From Ehretia macrophylla (taxonomy: Eukaryota; Streptophyta; Magnoliopsida; Boraginales; Ehretiaceae): DNA of 64,000 bases. The first letter of the stretch is position 1. Every line of letters starts with the position of its first letter. A program made the position numbers and the translations under genes. Location: contig CM075781.1 in NCBI GenBank assembly GCA_037974665.1, positions 38,223,735-38,287,734 of the forward strand, given 5' to 3'. This document shows, one piece after another, positions 35,679 through 48,284 of the stretch. The notes beneath the pieces were generated by a model. The model worked only from the letters and a program-made list of their open reading frames with translations, was not told the DNA's origin and made no database searches.

Positions 35679-36971
35679 ATGGCTGCTGCAGATTCTCCAG
35701 GCCTGGCGACGAGCCGGAAAATTGGGCAGTCTTCAAGAAGTAAGTGTCCGGCGCCATTTTTATGCAAGACATACGATCTACTGGAGGACGAAGAAGAGAG
35801 GGGTCGAAGAGAAATGAGAGAAAATGGAAGCGTTGGACAACGGATAGTTTCGTGGAATGGTGAGGGCACTGGTTTTGTGGTATGGTCTCCTGCTGAATTT
35901 TCTGACCTCATGTTGCCTAGATACTTCAAGCATAATAATTTCTCAAGCTTCATACGACAGCTCAATACCTATGTGAGACTCTCTCCCTCTTATCTTATAA
36001 AATTAATACTCGTGAATATGATAATCTTCATACGTAACACCATCCATGACTCTGAATAATTACGTCTTTCATCCTAAAATTAATTAGTGTACTATAGTTT
36101 GTATATTCTAACACTTCTTCATGTGTGTAGCAGATTAATTTTAAATCGAGAGTTAACACTAAAGATGGATAAAATTATTACATATATTAAAAATTTTGGG
36201 ATTTCATCCAATTCATATTAGATGGAGTAATCTAAGCTATTGTATGATAGTCATCACATTTATGATTTTTCATCTGAGAGGGGGATTTTGTATTCTAACA
36301 ATTATAATTGAAAAAAAAATGTTATGGATTTGTTTGGTGCCTAGCTAGAAACAATTTTGGTGAAATTGAACTAGCATACACGAAAGGGAATATTTAACAT
36401 GGGTTCTCACTTCACTGCGTCTTTTTCTTCTTTTTTTGAGTTTGAAGTGAGGTTTAATCGATTATTACAATCTAACAACAGCTCGTGTCCCCTTATCTAG
36501 CTGATAATTGCAATTGGCCAATATTCCACTTGTCTAACTTTGGCATGAAATAGTGAAACCAAGCTACATGAATGTGATGATCATATATATGAACTTGAAT
36601 TGAGTATAGTTCTTTTTTTTTTTTTGGCATTTTAATTGGAATAGGGCTTCAAGAAAATAGCATCCAAAAGATGGGAATTTCAGCATGAAAAATTCCAGAA
36701 GGGTTGTAGGCATTTGCTTGTGAAGATCACTCGAAAGAAGAGTGAGCCCAGTGCCTTCCCACAGTACTTGAAAGCATCTGAAGAGAGCACGATGACGACA
36801 ATGGAAGTAAATAATCGTCTACAACTCATGGAGGAGAACAGAAACTTGAGGAAAGAAAGATTAGAGCTGCAAATGCAGATAGCTCATTTCAAGACACTAG
36901 AGATGAAGTTATGGGAATGTTTTTCTCAAATACATTGGCAACCACCACAAAAGGTTAGGAGGCTATGTTAG
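35679..36971 (+). CDS. HSFB3: Class B heat-shock transcription factor, HSFB3-like, join(35679..35972,36645..36971)
   Basis: Exon 1 (98 codons) ends QLNTY before GTGAG. Exon 2 starts GFKKI after ATAG at 36644. This is the conserved HSF intron position inside the DNA-binding domain. The product is ~206 aa. The domain begins PAPFLCKTY (about residue 27) and contains the recognition helix [16 protein letters not shown], then [13 protein letters not shown] short coiled coil (residues ~145-190, heptad-like [18 protein letters not shown]) serves oligomerisation. There is no insert between HR-A and HR-B and no AHA activation motif, so class B. The basic KVRRLC end resembles a nuclear signal. Class B factors usually repress or co-regulate heat-stress genes. 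The loop between LLED and IVSW is about ten residues longer than usual. The B3 assignment is by overall likeness and small size. Confidence 0.85.
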
Positions 36972-38395
36972 ATTGAAGTGCTTTAGGAAAGGACTTTATA
37001 ATGGGATGCGCTTGCCCAGTCTTAAAAGACCCTGATCGTGCCAACCAAGTCTAAGTCAAAAAGAAAAGAACGAAAAGAGAAGAGAACATCATATTTTGAT
37101 AACTGTGACTTAGTCATGTTTAACTTTGAATTATGACCAATGTCATCTTATTGCTCTAACTTTTCATTTTTTTTTCTGTGTCAATATCTTATTGTTCCAT
37201 TCAAAGGATCGTACCTTCTTGTCATTGTTTGTCTCAGTATATTATTTCCAATCGAACAAAGTGATGATGCAGATTCAGTTCAAAAAAACTGATGCATCCA
37301 CAACATTTTGTGGAAAAGTTTACACATTTTCACCAAAAACTCTGGGTGGTTCGAAAGTAATGTTTGGAAAGGAAAATAATAGGTTCTCTATTTACAGTTT
37401 CAACGAGAGCTTGTGTCGGGCATATATATGTACATTGTAGAGATCCGTAGTGGTGGGAGATATTATAAGTCGTTTATAAGTTGTTTGTAGTTCAAGTATA
37501 ATAATTTGATTTAATTATTTTACACTAGTAGATTTGAGGTTTAAGCTATTATTTTTTTAAGTTCATAACACTAGTTTCGTTTGTGGGTCTAAAGTTCTGG
37601 GTTGAGAAGTGATAAAATTAATGGTACCAGAGCTCGTCTCCAGTTGAGCTTGGAAGCTAATGTTGTATAGATAAAGGAGTGGAGCCAAGACCAGTGGTCA
37701 GAGATAGCACTCTAACATATATGAGGATCAATATAATGAATTTTTTTCTTTTAACAAAAAAAAAATGATTTTTTTCCAAACTCAATATAATGTGACTCCT
37801 TTGGCAATAGGAACCACCTTTTGAATCCGTCCAAGTTACTTTTAAAATCTTGTACTACTTGGTGGGACGAGAGTGTTTATGCTCTTGATAAGAATGTCAG
37901 ATCTTCAACAGGAGATGTGTATAATGTTTTATATTAGTAGAAGAAATTGTAATTGAGTGGTTTATAAATAAATATTTTAGGTTTAATTAATATTTAGATT
38001 AATTATTTTAGGTCAATAAATTTAAAGTCTAAGTAGTTTATTCTTAAACATGTGACAAGAGTCTTACTTGAAGCCTGGAGTTCTAAGTTTAGGATATAAC
38101 ATATATTGTCGATTCTTCATTAAATCAAGACCACAGGCTAACCAAATAATACAAATAAGTATTATTATACAATCATCCCCTTGATAATGCATCATTCTCA
38201 ACATTATAAGAGTTCTTAACATATGAAAATAATTTGAATATTTTAATATATAAAATCTTATCATATAGAAACGAGTGATGTAATAAATACCCCAAAAATT
38301 TATTTTAGAGACCAATGTATAAACATTAATTCTCATGTGGTCCTTGTGTAATTTAAGCATTCGTGTAACAATAAGGCCATCTCCAATGGATACTT
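36972..38395. other. 3' flank of HSFB3-like gene and intergenic DNA
   Basis: The 3' UTR is expected in the first few hundred bases. Around 37670-37830 AAAGGAGTGGAGCCAAG and a later GTGACTCCTTTGGC look like decayed inverted ends of a small transposon. No gene is supported. Confidence 0.4.
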
Positions 38396-38605
38396 TAACG
38401 GGGTGTTTGGTTCGTAGAATTTTACAAGATTCTCACCAATGTAAAATTTAAAATATGTTATTTTCATATTTAGTTCACAGAATAAAAAAATATTTTTAGG
38501 AATATCACGTTCTTGGTAATACAATATTCATATGATTTGCCAAATTTTTATTCCCATATGAGAGGGTGAGAATGTGAGAATGTTTTGGAGAAAATAAAAG
38601 ACACA

Positions 38606-38890
38606 AATACTCATCTTAAAAAATGTAAAATTAAAATAAATAAAATAATATAATTCAAAAAAATAAATTAAAAATAAAAACTAAAAAAAAATAAAAATAA
38701 GAAACAAATAATAAAGTAAAGTAAAATAAAAAAAGATAAAATAAATTTAAAAAATAAAAAAAGATAAAATAAAATAAAAAATTAAATAAAATAAAAATAA
38801 GATAAGATAAAATAAAATTAAATAAAAAATTAAATAAAATTAAATAAAAATAAGATAAGATTAGATAAAATAAAATTAAATATAAAATAA
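38606..38890. repeat. A/T simple-sequence array (TAAAATAAAA type)
   Basis: Nearly G/C-free DNA made of AAATAAAA, TTAAATAAAA and AAGATAAGAT-like units inside PIF-like copy 1. Confidence 0.85.
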
Positions 38891-38899
38891 TAAAATAAA

Positions 38900-39266
38900 G
38901 GGTAAATACCCAATTTAGTTCCTTATTTTTAGGGGGTGTGTCATTTTAGTTTTTATCTTTTAAAATTTACTACTTTAGTCTTGTATCTTTATCATTTGTC
39001 CTAACTTAGTCTTTATTTTTTAAAATATACCATTTTAGTTTTGTATCTTTATCATTTGTTCCAACTTAGTCATTATCTTTGTTATTATGCTCTATGTTAG
39101 TCTTCCACTATTTTGAAATATAAGGACTAAGTTGGGATAAATGATAACGATACGAGACTAAAACGGTACATTTTGAAAGATACAGGACTAAACTGGTATA
39201 TTTTAAAATATAAGGATTAAAATGACACAAATCTTAAATATAAGGGACCAAATTTGGTATTTACCA
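38900..39266. mobile_element. MULE-type foldback (GGGTAAATACCC family), copy 1
   Basis: The left terminus GGGTAAATACCCAATTTAG is complementary to the right CAAATTTGGTATTTACC, and the arms pair over much of the length (CATTTTAGT...ACTAAAATG). The 9-bp TSD TAAAATAAA (38891-38899, 39267-39275) is identical, although the surroundings are low-complexity. Confidence 0.8.
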
Positions 39267-40308
39267 TAAAATAAAAAATAAAATGAAATAAATAAAAAAT
39301 ATTAGCTTTTAAGTTAAATTAAAATTTTTTAATTTAAATTTATAATTAAAATAATTTTTTAATGGCAAATTCTAAATTTTATAATTTTAAATTAAATTTC
39401 AAGTTAAAAAATAAAAATAAAAATAAATAAAATAATTTTAAAATTTAAAATTTCAAAATTTTTAAAATAATAAATTTAAATTTCTAATTTTTGAAGTGTA
39501 AAGTTAAAATTTACAAATACAAAATAAATTTACTTTACTTATATAAATACATTAAGCATTTTTTTGCTCGCGTATTAGCAAAATATACAAAATGTATCGT
39601 TATTTGTACACATTTAATGCTGTTTTTTTTTTTTTTTGAATTAGGGCGTTGTTGGAACATTGCTTAAGATTCCTAGGAATATTGAATCTAACTAAACATA
39701 ACAAAATAATATTCCTAAGAATTTGATAAAATATTCCTATGAATATTTTTAACGTACAAAACAGTTTTAATCACATTTTCGAGAATGTCATTCCAAAGAA
39801 TTTTATTCACGAGGATAAAAAATCAATCCATAAATCAAGCGCTTCTTAAATGCTTCCTTACTCTATATGTAGAGAAAGGATTGGTAAAACTATACTCCAA
39901 CAAATCCCTTACCTTATCCTCTAAATTATGAAAAAACCCTACACCCATTTCCATTTTCTCCACATATAGGAGAGAAAACCCCACCCCCTAGCGTATTCCC
40001 TAAACACAGTTCAATGGTCAAAAACTATTAAAAAAAAAAAAACTTTAAAATTTAAACTCTTCAACAGTTTGAGTTTTAACCATTGGACAAGAAACCATAG
40101 TTAAATAATATTATAAAATAAATAAATAACTAAAAGTTAATAAAAAAAATTTAAATTACACAATAAAAGATAATATTAAAAAATAAAAATTTATGTTAGT
40201 AATTAGAAAAAGAATGTTGTCTAGAAAAATGAACATATATAAAGAAAAAAAATATTAAAAAGATATGTTTAATTAAAATAAGGAGAGAATATTGGAATAA
40301 AATAAAAA

Positions 40309-40705
40309 GGGTAAATACTCAGTTTGATCCCTTATTTTTAAAGTTTGTGTCATTTTAGTCTTTGTTTTTCCAAATTGTACCCTTTTAGTTCTGTATTTTT
40401 ACCATTTATCCCAACTTAGTTCTTATATTTCAAAATGTACAATTTTAATCCCGTATATTTACCATTTGTCCAACTTAATCCTTATCTTTGTCATTATAGT
40501 CCACATTAGTCATCTACCATTTTGAAAGATAAGGATTTAGCTGAGACAAATGGTAAAGATACGGGACTAAAAGGGTACATTTTGAAATATAAGGATTAGG
40601 TTGGAACAAATGATAAAGATTTAAGACTAAAAGGGTATATTTTGAAAGATAAAGACTAAAATAGCACAAACTCTAAAGATAAGGGACCAAATTGGGTATT
40701 TACCC
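40309..40705. mobile_element. MULE-type foldback (GGGTAAATACCC family), copy 2
   Basis: 397 bp, reading GGGTAAATACTC...GGGTATTTACCC with long complementary arms. The exact 9-bp TSD AAATAAAAA lies at 40300-40308 and 40706-40714. Confidence 0.85.
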
Positions 40706-40905
40706 AAATAAAAATATGGACTCTCTACAATAAGAAAATTATTGGAGTAAAACTAAAATAAGAATTTCCTAAACTAAGGGATTGATTAAATATAGAGAAA
40801 CTATTAGAGTAAAACTAAAATAAAGAATCCCTAGATATAGAAAAAATATTTGAAACCCCCTACATATAATAAAAAAATTAAAAAAATTGTTAGAGTTGAT
40901 CTTAC

Positions 40906-42032
40906 ATCTTCATCATATATTGGGTATTTTGTTTGTAGAAGAAATTCATCAAGAGTAAGAGGCTGCAGAAGGTCTCCATTTGTGAAATGAGAGGCGCAAG
41001 CGCTTGGTTACCCCAATTGATTTTTGACCTAAAATCTAGTTTGATATTGGTTATTATTGGAGATAATAAATAATATTATAAACTTCTCTCTAATAGTTTA
41101 AATTTTTAGATGAGATAATCCCTTCACATGGTATCAAATCCTATGTATCAAAAAGTCTTAGTTTCAAAACTCACCAATACTTTTTTAAAATATTAAAATT
41201 GTCCAAGTACAAGACTCAGAAACTAACTTTACTTGTACTTACGAAAACATGTTAAAAATAATAAATAATATTATAAATCTCTCTCTAACAATTTAAACTT
41301 TTAGATAATTTAAATATTGTATAAATAATGTAGTAATTAAGGGATTTGAGTGTGATTATGACTTGGAATAAAGATGGGTTTTTCTATTAATCTTATCAAG
41401 ATATTCTCCTAATAAAAACGTTTTTCCTCTAATTTTAATAATTTAAAATTTTAATAAATAACTAAGATGCAATATTAGAAATCAAAACCGTTGCACTAAA
41501 CCATGTTGGACATGTAATCCCTGCCTTACTTCCTTATCCCCCAACAATGCAAACGTTCGCCAATTCGAATGTCTTTAATCCTTCCCTCACTTCCAAAAGC
41601 TTAAGGGTAATTTAGAAAACTTTTACAAACATCCGGTCCGGTCCACCCCTTGGATAAGGGGTGAACCCACACCCACTTAGAACTAAACCCATCCGGCTGA
41701 CGTTTTTTGAAAGTTCGCCCAATTAAAACTAAACCCATCGGCTTACGTTTAAGTTAATAATTGTATTAGACAACTGCCTGTCCCATTCGACACAAAGCTA
41801 TGACTAGTCCATAATCATATCCAAACTATCGACAATCAAAACCAAGTAATTGAACATGTAAAAAAAAAAAAAAGAGTGAATAAGGCAACCAAATAGATCA
41901 AAGCGAATTCATCAAACCACAAGAGGGAAGCAAGTTTTTATTGAAGCATGGAACTACATCTCAATCTTGCATCTAATTACTGACAGTTTATTTTCTCAGC
42001 ATCCAGCGAACTTGAAGGCTGAAGCTGTATTC
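40906..42032. other. Intergenic DNA downstream of TSJT1-like gene
   Basis: No gene is supported. A ~50-bp segment (aataaataatattataaac...tctctaa...tttaaa...ttagat) occurs twice, near 41066 and 41260, and looks like a retroelement remnant. The gene's 3' UTR should lie at the right edge (minus strand). Confidence 0.4.
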
Positions 42033-44771
42033 TTACTCACCCTCAACCGCTGTGGCACCTGCCCAGTTTGCGGCACTGCCTGAACGCGGAATGCTGTGAA
42101 GTCTTGTGAACAAATCCACCTGAAAAATAATTCCGGTGATGTTCCCTTCATCATCTTCGCGTGCAATTGCTTTTACTTTGTGAAGTGGATGATCAAAGCT
42201 AATCAGTCCATTGCCACTTATAAAGATACATCCTGCAAAAGATCGGGGAACTTGATTTTCAGAATAGGATGAAACCGTGAAAGGCAAAAAAACCCCATGT
42301 GGTTTAAAATACCCGTGTTTTCAAAACTCCCTCATAACCCCTTTGTGGATTCTGCAACGACTACATCCCCAATTCCATATTTCTGGACAGGAGTATATAG
42401 TTTAGTTTAAAAAACCACGGGGGATTATAAGGGGCTTTAAAATTACAATGGGATATTCTGCATTTTTGCCAAACCACAGAGTTGTCTAGTGTCGTTCAAC
42501 CTTTCAGAATATAACTCTGCCTGTTAGTAGAAAAATGGTAATACGCAGCTATAATTGATATTTCTCCAATTTACATCACCAATGCTTTGAGAGGATCCAT
42601 TTATACTAAACTAAATATTGGAAAAACGGGAATTTGTATAGGGAAGATGGTCTTTCTTATAAATGAACCTGGAGGAAACGGCGTGTAGCATTTTCCACAA
42701 GCAGCTGTAATGACTTTCGAGTCATCAGAACATACTAAAGATCCATCAGCAGCAGTTCCCCAATGAAGTTGCACGCTCCCATCGCGGTCCTAGGATAATT
42801 GATAAACAGAATTACAATAACAACCTAATGAAACCTGTTCAATTTCAACATTTTCATAACAAAAAAATTGTACTGCGCTCGGAGAAAATGACAGAAATGA
42901 ACTACAATATAAAATATTTCGTCTTCAATAAAACTGTGCAAGTTTTAGCACATTTAGAGTTTTTCCCTTGAAGCAACTCTAACAGCTCTCTACTTCGGCT
43001 CTTTATAGCCAAAGTAGAGAGTCAAACAAAAAAAAATGACTCCAACAGCCTCTCTTTCTCCCTCGCTAGAAAGCCGAGCGTGCTACTTGAGAGCCTTTAG
43101 CAGCGAGCACATTAAGCTCGCTACTGCTATTTTTGGTCAAAGAGCACACTTGTTTTTCGGTTCTATTTACTTTTGTTCTGTCTTATTTGGTTTTGTTTGC
43201 TTTTTATGTTTTTTTTCTTTTCTGGTCTTTAGGATGTAGTTTTTTCTATTATTATTTTATTGAATTAATGGAACAACATGAAAAAGAGGCATAAAATAAA
43301 TATATACAGTTGTTGTGCGCTGCAAGTTCAAAACTCTAATTCGTAGGCGATATTTGTATTACAAGTTTAAAAATCATTATAATCTTATGCCTCAAATTTT
43401 CCAATTTGCATCGGAATAATAACAATAATGATATTTAATATCTTAAATTATATAAATATTACAATTTTTGTTAAAATATAATTGTTAATAATTAAAAATA
43501 AAAGATAAAAAAGATTATTGAATAATGAGTTTAAATAACATATTAAGAGTAATTGGAGTAAAATTAAATAGAGAGTATTGTTAGAGTAAAATTAAAATAG
43601 AGTATGAAATAGAGAGTATATAAAAGTAGAGAATCACCAATTTCAAACTCTATTATGAAGAAAAAAGTCTGTTAGAATTGCCCTTAATATAAGCAACATC
43701 TCAATGACTATACCGTTTTGAAAGTTAGCAATTAATCAAACTCTTTGAAATGAAACACTTCATCTAAAACTCACCCTGGCTAAGAACAGGCTCGAATTTT
43801 TCCAGTCGAACAGAATAAAAGCGAATTTCCCTTCAAGTTCTTTGATGACTTGATCAGGAGGATAAGGTGCCCGATCTCTTAAAACTTTATAAGATTCAAC
43901 AATTATCATTGCTTCTGTTGCTTGTCTTGAAAGACCATAAAACCGCCTCAACTCATAAATATTGTTTAATGCCCCGGAGAATATGCAGAAAATATCATCC
44001 ATTACGACAATGGACCTGCCATAGATAAGCACTATTAGTTTCGAAAGTTGAATCTAACATCACATGATTCCTTCCTATTTTAGTGTGCCAAGCACGAAGA
44101 GATGTCAAGTCAAGGGGTATAAACAAGAGCCGTGTTGTTTCTAGGAATTTAAAACTCGATTTCCTCCATAAATTCTCCGATCCAATTAATGACAGAGAAG
44201 TTTTCATATTTATACTTTTCTTGTTGGAGAGATATTAGATTTTCAGTCACTGAATTAGATCTGGACACTTTAAACATCTTCATACACTTTTTCACAGCTC
44301 AAATCAATGTTTAAAAAGCTCCTTAATGTTAAGAGAATTATTGAATATCACCTCTTTTTATCACCCATTTCTTACTTATTACGTGTATGTCTAATTAGCA
44401 TGCGAAAAGAAGATACGCAAAAGGGTTTGTTAGGTAAGTCTGTTAACTAAACATACACAAAAAAGTAATAAATAAATGATAAAAAAATATGATATCTAAC
44501 AACGCTTTTCTATAGAAAGATCCTGGAAATTAACGAAAACAAATATATAGTGTAGAAATTAAGAGTACCTGGGATGTGATGGAGTATCATCTCCATGAGA
44601 CAAAGCCAAAAAGTTTCCATTTGCAAGCTTGTACAAAGTTGAATCTGGCCTATGTGAACAGAAAATTTCTGCAATTTCTTCCCGAGATTTCAAATTAGAC
44701 CTCCCAATCGTAGGAAGACTTAGCAGCTCCTTAGGCGGTTTCGCAATGGACTGATCAAAAACAGCCAACAT
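42033..44771 (-). CDS. TSJT1-like / aluminium-induced protein with YGL and LRDR motifs, complement(join(42033..42232,42669..42789,43775..44015,44569..44771))
   Basis: Four exons splice cleanly into a 254-residue protein, the usual family length. The start MLAVFDQSIAKPPKEL at 44771 matches the family's fixed N terminus, so an in-frame extension upstream is not used. The YGL motif (RRFYGLSRQ) and LRDR motif (KVLRDRAPYPPDQV) are in exon 2. DRDGSVQLHWGTAADGSLVCSDD is split from FLAR at the exon 2/3 junction, and the C terminus reads SIPRSGSAANW. The domain (DUF3700/Wali7) has a class II glutamine-amidotransferase-like fold. Known members are stress-, auxin- or sugar-starvation-responsive, and their biochemical role is unresolved. 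Exon boundaries use GT/AG throughout. Introns 2 and 3 carry transposon insertions. Confidence 0.92.
42283..42470. mobile_element. Small foldback element in TSJT1-like intron 3
   Basis: 188 bp from GGCAAAAAAACCCCATGTGG to CATTTTTGCC. The inner arms pair (CCCTCATAACCCC / GGGATTATAAGGGG). It lies ~50 bases upstream of the exon-4 acceptor. The TSD is not clear. Confidence 0.65.
42969..43684. mobile_element. Foldback-like DNA element in TSJT1-like intron 2
   Basis: The left AAGCAACTCTAACAGCTCTC and reversed right AAGGGCAATTCTAACAGAC form an imperfect TIR of the CTCTAACAG type common in plant MITEs. Inside is a GC-richer stretch at 43045-43135. No transposase was seen. Confidence 0.5.
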
Positions 44772-46117
44772 ATTTGGCAAGAAATTCAAGATCACTTGGG
44801 GCAATTTTCAACACTAAAAATGGTCTGTATTTTTATTGTAGCTTGCTAGGCTGCTGCAATTAGTATTGAAGCTCGTTTACATGCTTATCTATATTAATTT
44901 TTTATTTTTTTTATTTTTTTTTTATTTTTATTACATGCTTATCTATATAACTGTTACAAAAGCAAACCAATGAGGACTGCCTACTGACGTGACGTTGGTA
45001 ATGGTTTTTAGGCAGGTGTCACGTCTCTGGAATATTTTGAATTTTACGTGTAAGATCATAAGTTGGTAGAGGTTACATGCATGCAGCCAAAAGAATTATT
45101 ATTATTATTATTATTATTTGTTTTTTGTCAAAATGCAGCCAAAATATTTTTTTTTTTGGGTCAAGGCAGCCAAAAGAATTCGTTTCCAAGCATGGGTGCA
45201 TATTGAGAACAGTTTGTGCTTTTCGAGAAGCTAACATGATTAGACTCATACAGAGAAGTTCGGATTTGATCCTCACAAGTAAGATAACGTTATTACGTAA
45301 ATTTTTCTTGTTTTTTTTTGTTGGAAAAGATAATTATATTAACATAATATTAAAAGATATAATTAAAGGATCAAAATATTACAATTCAAAGAAAAGAAAA
45401 TAAATACAGACGCTGGCCCATAATGAAGCTCAATGATACAAATCCTAATCTTAGCGGTGAACAACAATGATGGAACGGATAGAGTTCGAGCGTGAAAGTG
45501 ATAAAAACGTAATCCACTAAAAATCTCCAAAAAACACCGTCAGAAATGGTGGTCATGAGGGGTGGTGAGTGTGGAGAGAGTCACAAACATCTTTATTGGA
45601 AAAAGAACCATGAGCAACTACTGATACAACCAAAAAAAACTCTAAAAACCATACTCCAAAATTAAATTTTTACATAAAAGAAACGGGAACAAAGAGAAGA
45701 GAAAATATATATATATATATATAAAAATAAAAATAAAAAACACTGAAGAGGGAGAGGGGCGGGACTCCGGTAAACCAGACAAAGAGGCAAAGAAGAAGAT
45801 GATCAGCAGAGGTGAAGACGAGGGATGCAATCGTGAGAAAAAAAAAAAAAAAAAAAAATTCACCTGCTATCTTATTAGGTAGATTCAACAGTTATGATAT
45901 GTTAGAATTATTTTTCTATTAATTATATATTACATGTATGTATTAGAGTCCACATTCGAGTCCATAACCTATACGACTATATGACCTTGATCAGGACTCT
46001 TTGTATAACACATAATTTGTATTTCAGATTTGTTGTAGTTCAATATAGCATTTAGGCTTAGCTGTGTAACTTGTATAACGATGTTGATACGTTAATAAAT
46101 AAAATTGTGCTTCACTG
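44772..46117. other. TSJT1-like promoter side and low-complexity intergenic DNA
   Basis: It holds the presumed minus-strand promoter, an (ATT)n microsatellite at 45095-45119, and three GCAGCCAAAA words around it (45082-45175). From 45309 to 45860 the minus strand reads into a region ending TTAATATAATTATC plus an A-run, a possible LINE tail. No gene is supported. Confidence 0.4.
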
Positions 46118-46126
46118 CCAACTTTT

Positions 46127-46582
46127 GAAAAAATCTCACATTTAGTTTTTATTATTTGTAAAAAAATTTAGTTTGATTTTTATTATTTAAAATGTCTTAA
46201 TTTAATTCTTATTATTTTTTTTAAAATTTTAATTTCATCTTTATTGTTTAACATTTTTTAATTTCGTCCTTATTGTTTGCCAAATGTTTCAGTTTCTTTC
46301 TTATTGTTTTCAAAAAAATTTAAATTCGTCCTTATTATTTTTCAAAAAATTTCAATTTAGTCTTTGAATAATAGGGACAAATTTAAAATTTTAAGAGAAT
46401 AATAGAGACGGAATTGAAATTTTTTAAAAATAATAGGGACAAAATTAAAATTTTTTTAAAAATAATAAGGACGAAATTGAAATTTTTTTACAAATAATAG
46501 GAACTAAATGGAGACAAATAAAATAATAGGGACTAAACTAAGACAATTAGTTAACACTAGGGACTATTTGTGAAATTTTTCC
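46127..46582. mobile_element. Foldback element with 9-bp TSD CCAACTTTT
   Basis: 456 bp starting GAAAAAATCTCACATTTAG and ending CTATTTGTGAAATTTTTCC. The arms are complementary (repeated TTTAGTTTTTATTATT / AATAATAGGGACTAAA). The exact TSD CCAACTTTT lies at 46118-46126 and 46583-46591. Confidence 0.8.
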
Positions 46583-46591
46583 CCAACTTTT

Positions 46592-47189
46592 CTTCTACAT
46601 AATATATCATCATTATTGAATTTTTACATAGATATATTATCGTTAACGATATTATAAGAAGTTTGTTCGTGAATAATCTTAAACCAATATTATCAAAATA
46701 TATACATTAAACTAACAATTTCGTCTGACAACTTACCATGCTTCCTTCAAATAACACGAAATAACCTACAAATAAGAGGAAGTAAATTACTTATCAAATT
46801 GTGAGTTGTAATTTGGTTTCATTTTCTGATATGGTAAAATTAGACATATAAAATTTTTATAGATATACCTCAATCTACATTATCCTTGCAAAAGATTTTT
46901 TTATAGAATATGGAGCAAGGTAAAAACTACAAAGCATGAATTTTTGAAAAGCTAAGGAATTTTAGAAATTAGATACTTGGATCGAGTTGGGTATATGATA
47001 CTTTAAAACTATATTAATATAATTAAATTGCTTCTGATGTCCATCGGTTTCGCATTTAAGCCTACTTGCTGCTATCCTTATTTTTACTAAATCCAACATG
47101 ATTAAGGGTATAGTAACATCTCATGAAGTTGTTTTCTAGAGAATTTATGATTTTATATACTATAATCACAATTTAATTCCACCAAGTAA
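46592..47189. other. AT-rich intergenic DNA
   Basis: Nothing recognisable was seen on either strand. Confidence 0.4.
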
Positions 47190-47197
47190 TGTGTAAT

Positions 47198-48276
47198 CAT
47201 GGGCGAAGCCACACGTGTGTCAGGGAGTGTTTGTGCACACCCTAAGACACTCCAAAAAAATTGAGGAAAAAAAAATGTGATTTTACAAGTCTATTCCAAA
47301 AAAACAAAATCCAAACCCCTTCCCTATCAAAAGCAACACTCAATTTTTTATTTTTTATTTTTTATTTTTTTTAAAAAACACTCAAACAAAGCAACCCTCC
47401 AACTGACTCGACATGACCCCTCCACCCTAGGCACGCAATCATTTTTTTGTCAAGCATATTTCTCTGTCAAGGTAAATTATTATAATTGTAGTTGTTTTTT
47501 TTCATTTTAATTGTTATTTTAATTGATGTATATTATTTCTTGTTCTTATTTGTGATTATTCTGTTCAATTGTTATTTTAATTTATACATTTCTTGTTAAT
47601 AGAAGGAATGAATGTTTATTGTTTTAATTAATATGTGTTCTTTTACATGTTTATTTTAATTGTTGCACTTGATTTTTAGCTAGAAGTGAATGCAATTGTT
47701 ACTTTTATGTATAGGTTATTATTTTGATCGATTTACACATGTTATGCTTTGAATATTTTTAATCTCAATTTGAATTGAATTTCTAATTTATTACTTGTTC
47801 AATAGGGCATGGATAACTATTTCTTAAAAAAAAAAAAATTGAGAAACAATTATCCTCTACATGTAATAAAATTAGTATTGAAGATAATATAGAAAATTGT
47901 TCAAGGAAACTTTGAACCAAGATCAACTTAGAAGATCTACCAGCAAATCCTGAGTTATGCCCCAATTAAATCTATATATTATCATCTGAATGATTAAGAT
48001 AAAATAAGGAGATATTGCTTTGCATAAAGGATTTTGTCAACCCCGTCATGCCTTGAAGACTTCATTTATGCTATAATATGCTTAAATTAAGTATTGTTTT
48101 AGTTATAACGTATTGTGATATCTCATCATCAAAAACATAATTTTTAAACATAAAGTCAATAGTTTTTATTTAGATTTATATAAAAATTTATGCATAGATG
48201 AGTGCTTTCGATACCAGTTTATTGACTTCGACATTATAGTGCCTACCCTAACTTTCGGTGCCTCACTCTGCCACTG
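47198..48276 (+). mobile_element. hAT-type element with decayed transposase N-terminal segment
   Basis: It starts CATGGGCGAAGCCAC and ends ACTCTGCCACTG (inverted ends, partly mutated), with the exact 8-bp TSD TGTGTAAT at 47190-47197 and 48277-48284. Around 47805-47970 the plus strand encodes a broken stretch with DNYFLKKKK and later DLPANPELCPN. This resembles the start of plant TTF-type zinc-finger hAT transposases, but a stop separates the two parts and the rest is missing. Confidence 0.8.
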
Positions 48277-48284
48277 TGTGTAAT

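Larger units (their letters stand above)
38399..39846 (+). mobile_element. PIF/Harbinger-like non-autonomous element, copy 1
   Basis: The termini CGGGGTGTTTGGTTCG and (reversed) AGAAGCGCTTGATT form an imperfect TIR, flanked by TAA at 38396-38398 and 39847-39849. Its ends match copy 2 at 50619-51841 in reverse orientation over more than 200 bp on each side. The interior is an array of AAATAAAA-type repeats, and a MULE-type foldback has inserted at 38900-39266. No transposase frame exists. Confidence 0.65.
38371..40905. mobile_element. Possible outer TIR element (AAGGCCATCTCCAA type) containing nested elements
   Basis: The left end reads AAGGCCATCTCCAATGG and the right end, reversed, AAGATCAACTCTAACAA, an imperfect terminal inverted repeat typical of small plant DNA transposons. 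It encloses the PIF-like element and two MULE-type foldbacks. No clear TSD was found, so the limits are tentative. Confidence 0.4.

Noticed and set aside
44772..44804. Eleven-residue N-terminal extension of the TSJT1-like protein
   Set aside because: The family starts at MLAVFD and the upstream codons are not conserved in type.
45309..45860. Complete LINE or SINE on the minus strand
   Set aside because: Only a TTAATATAATTATC plus A-run tail was seen. There is no coding region and no convincing target-site duplication.
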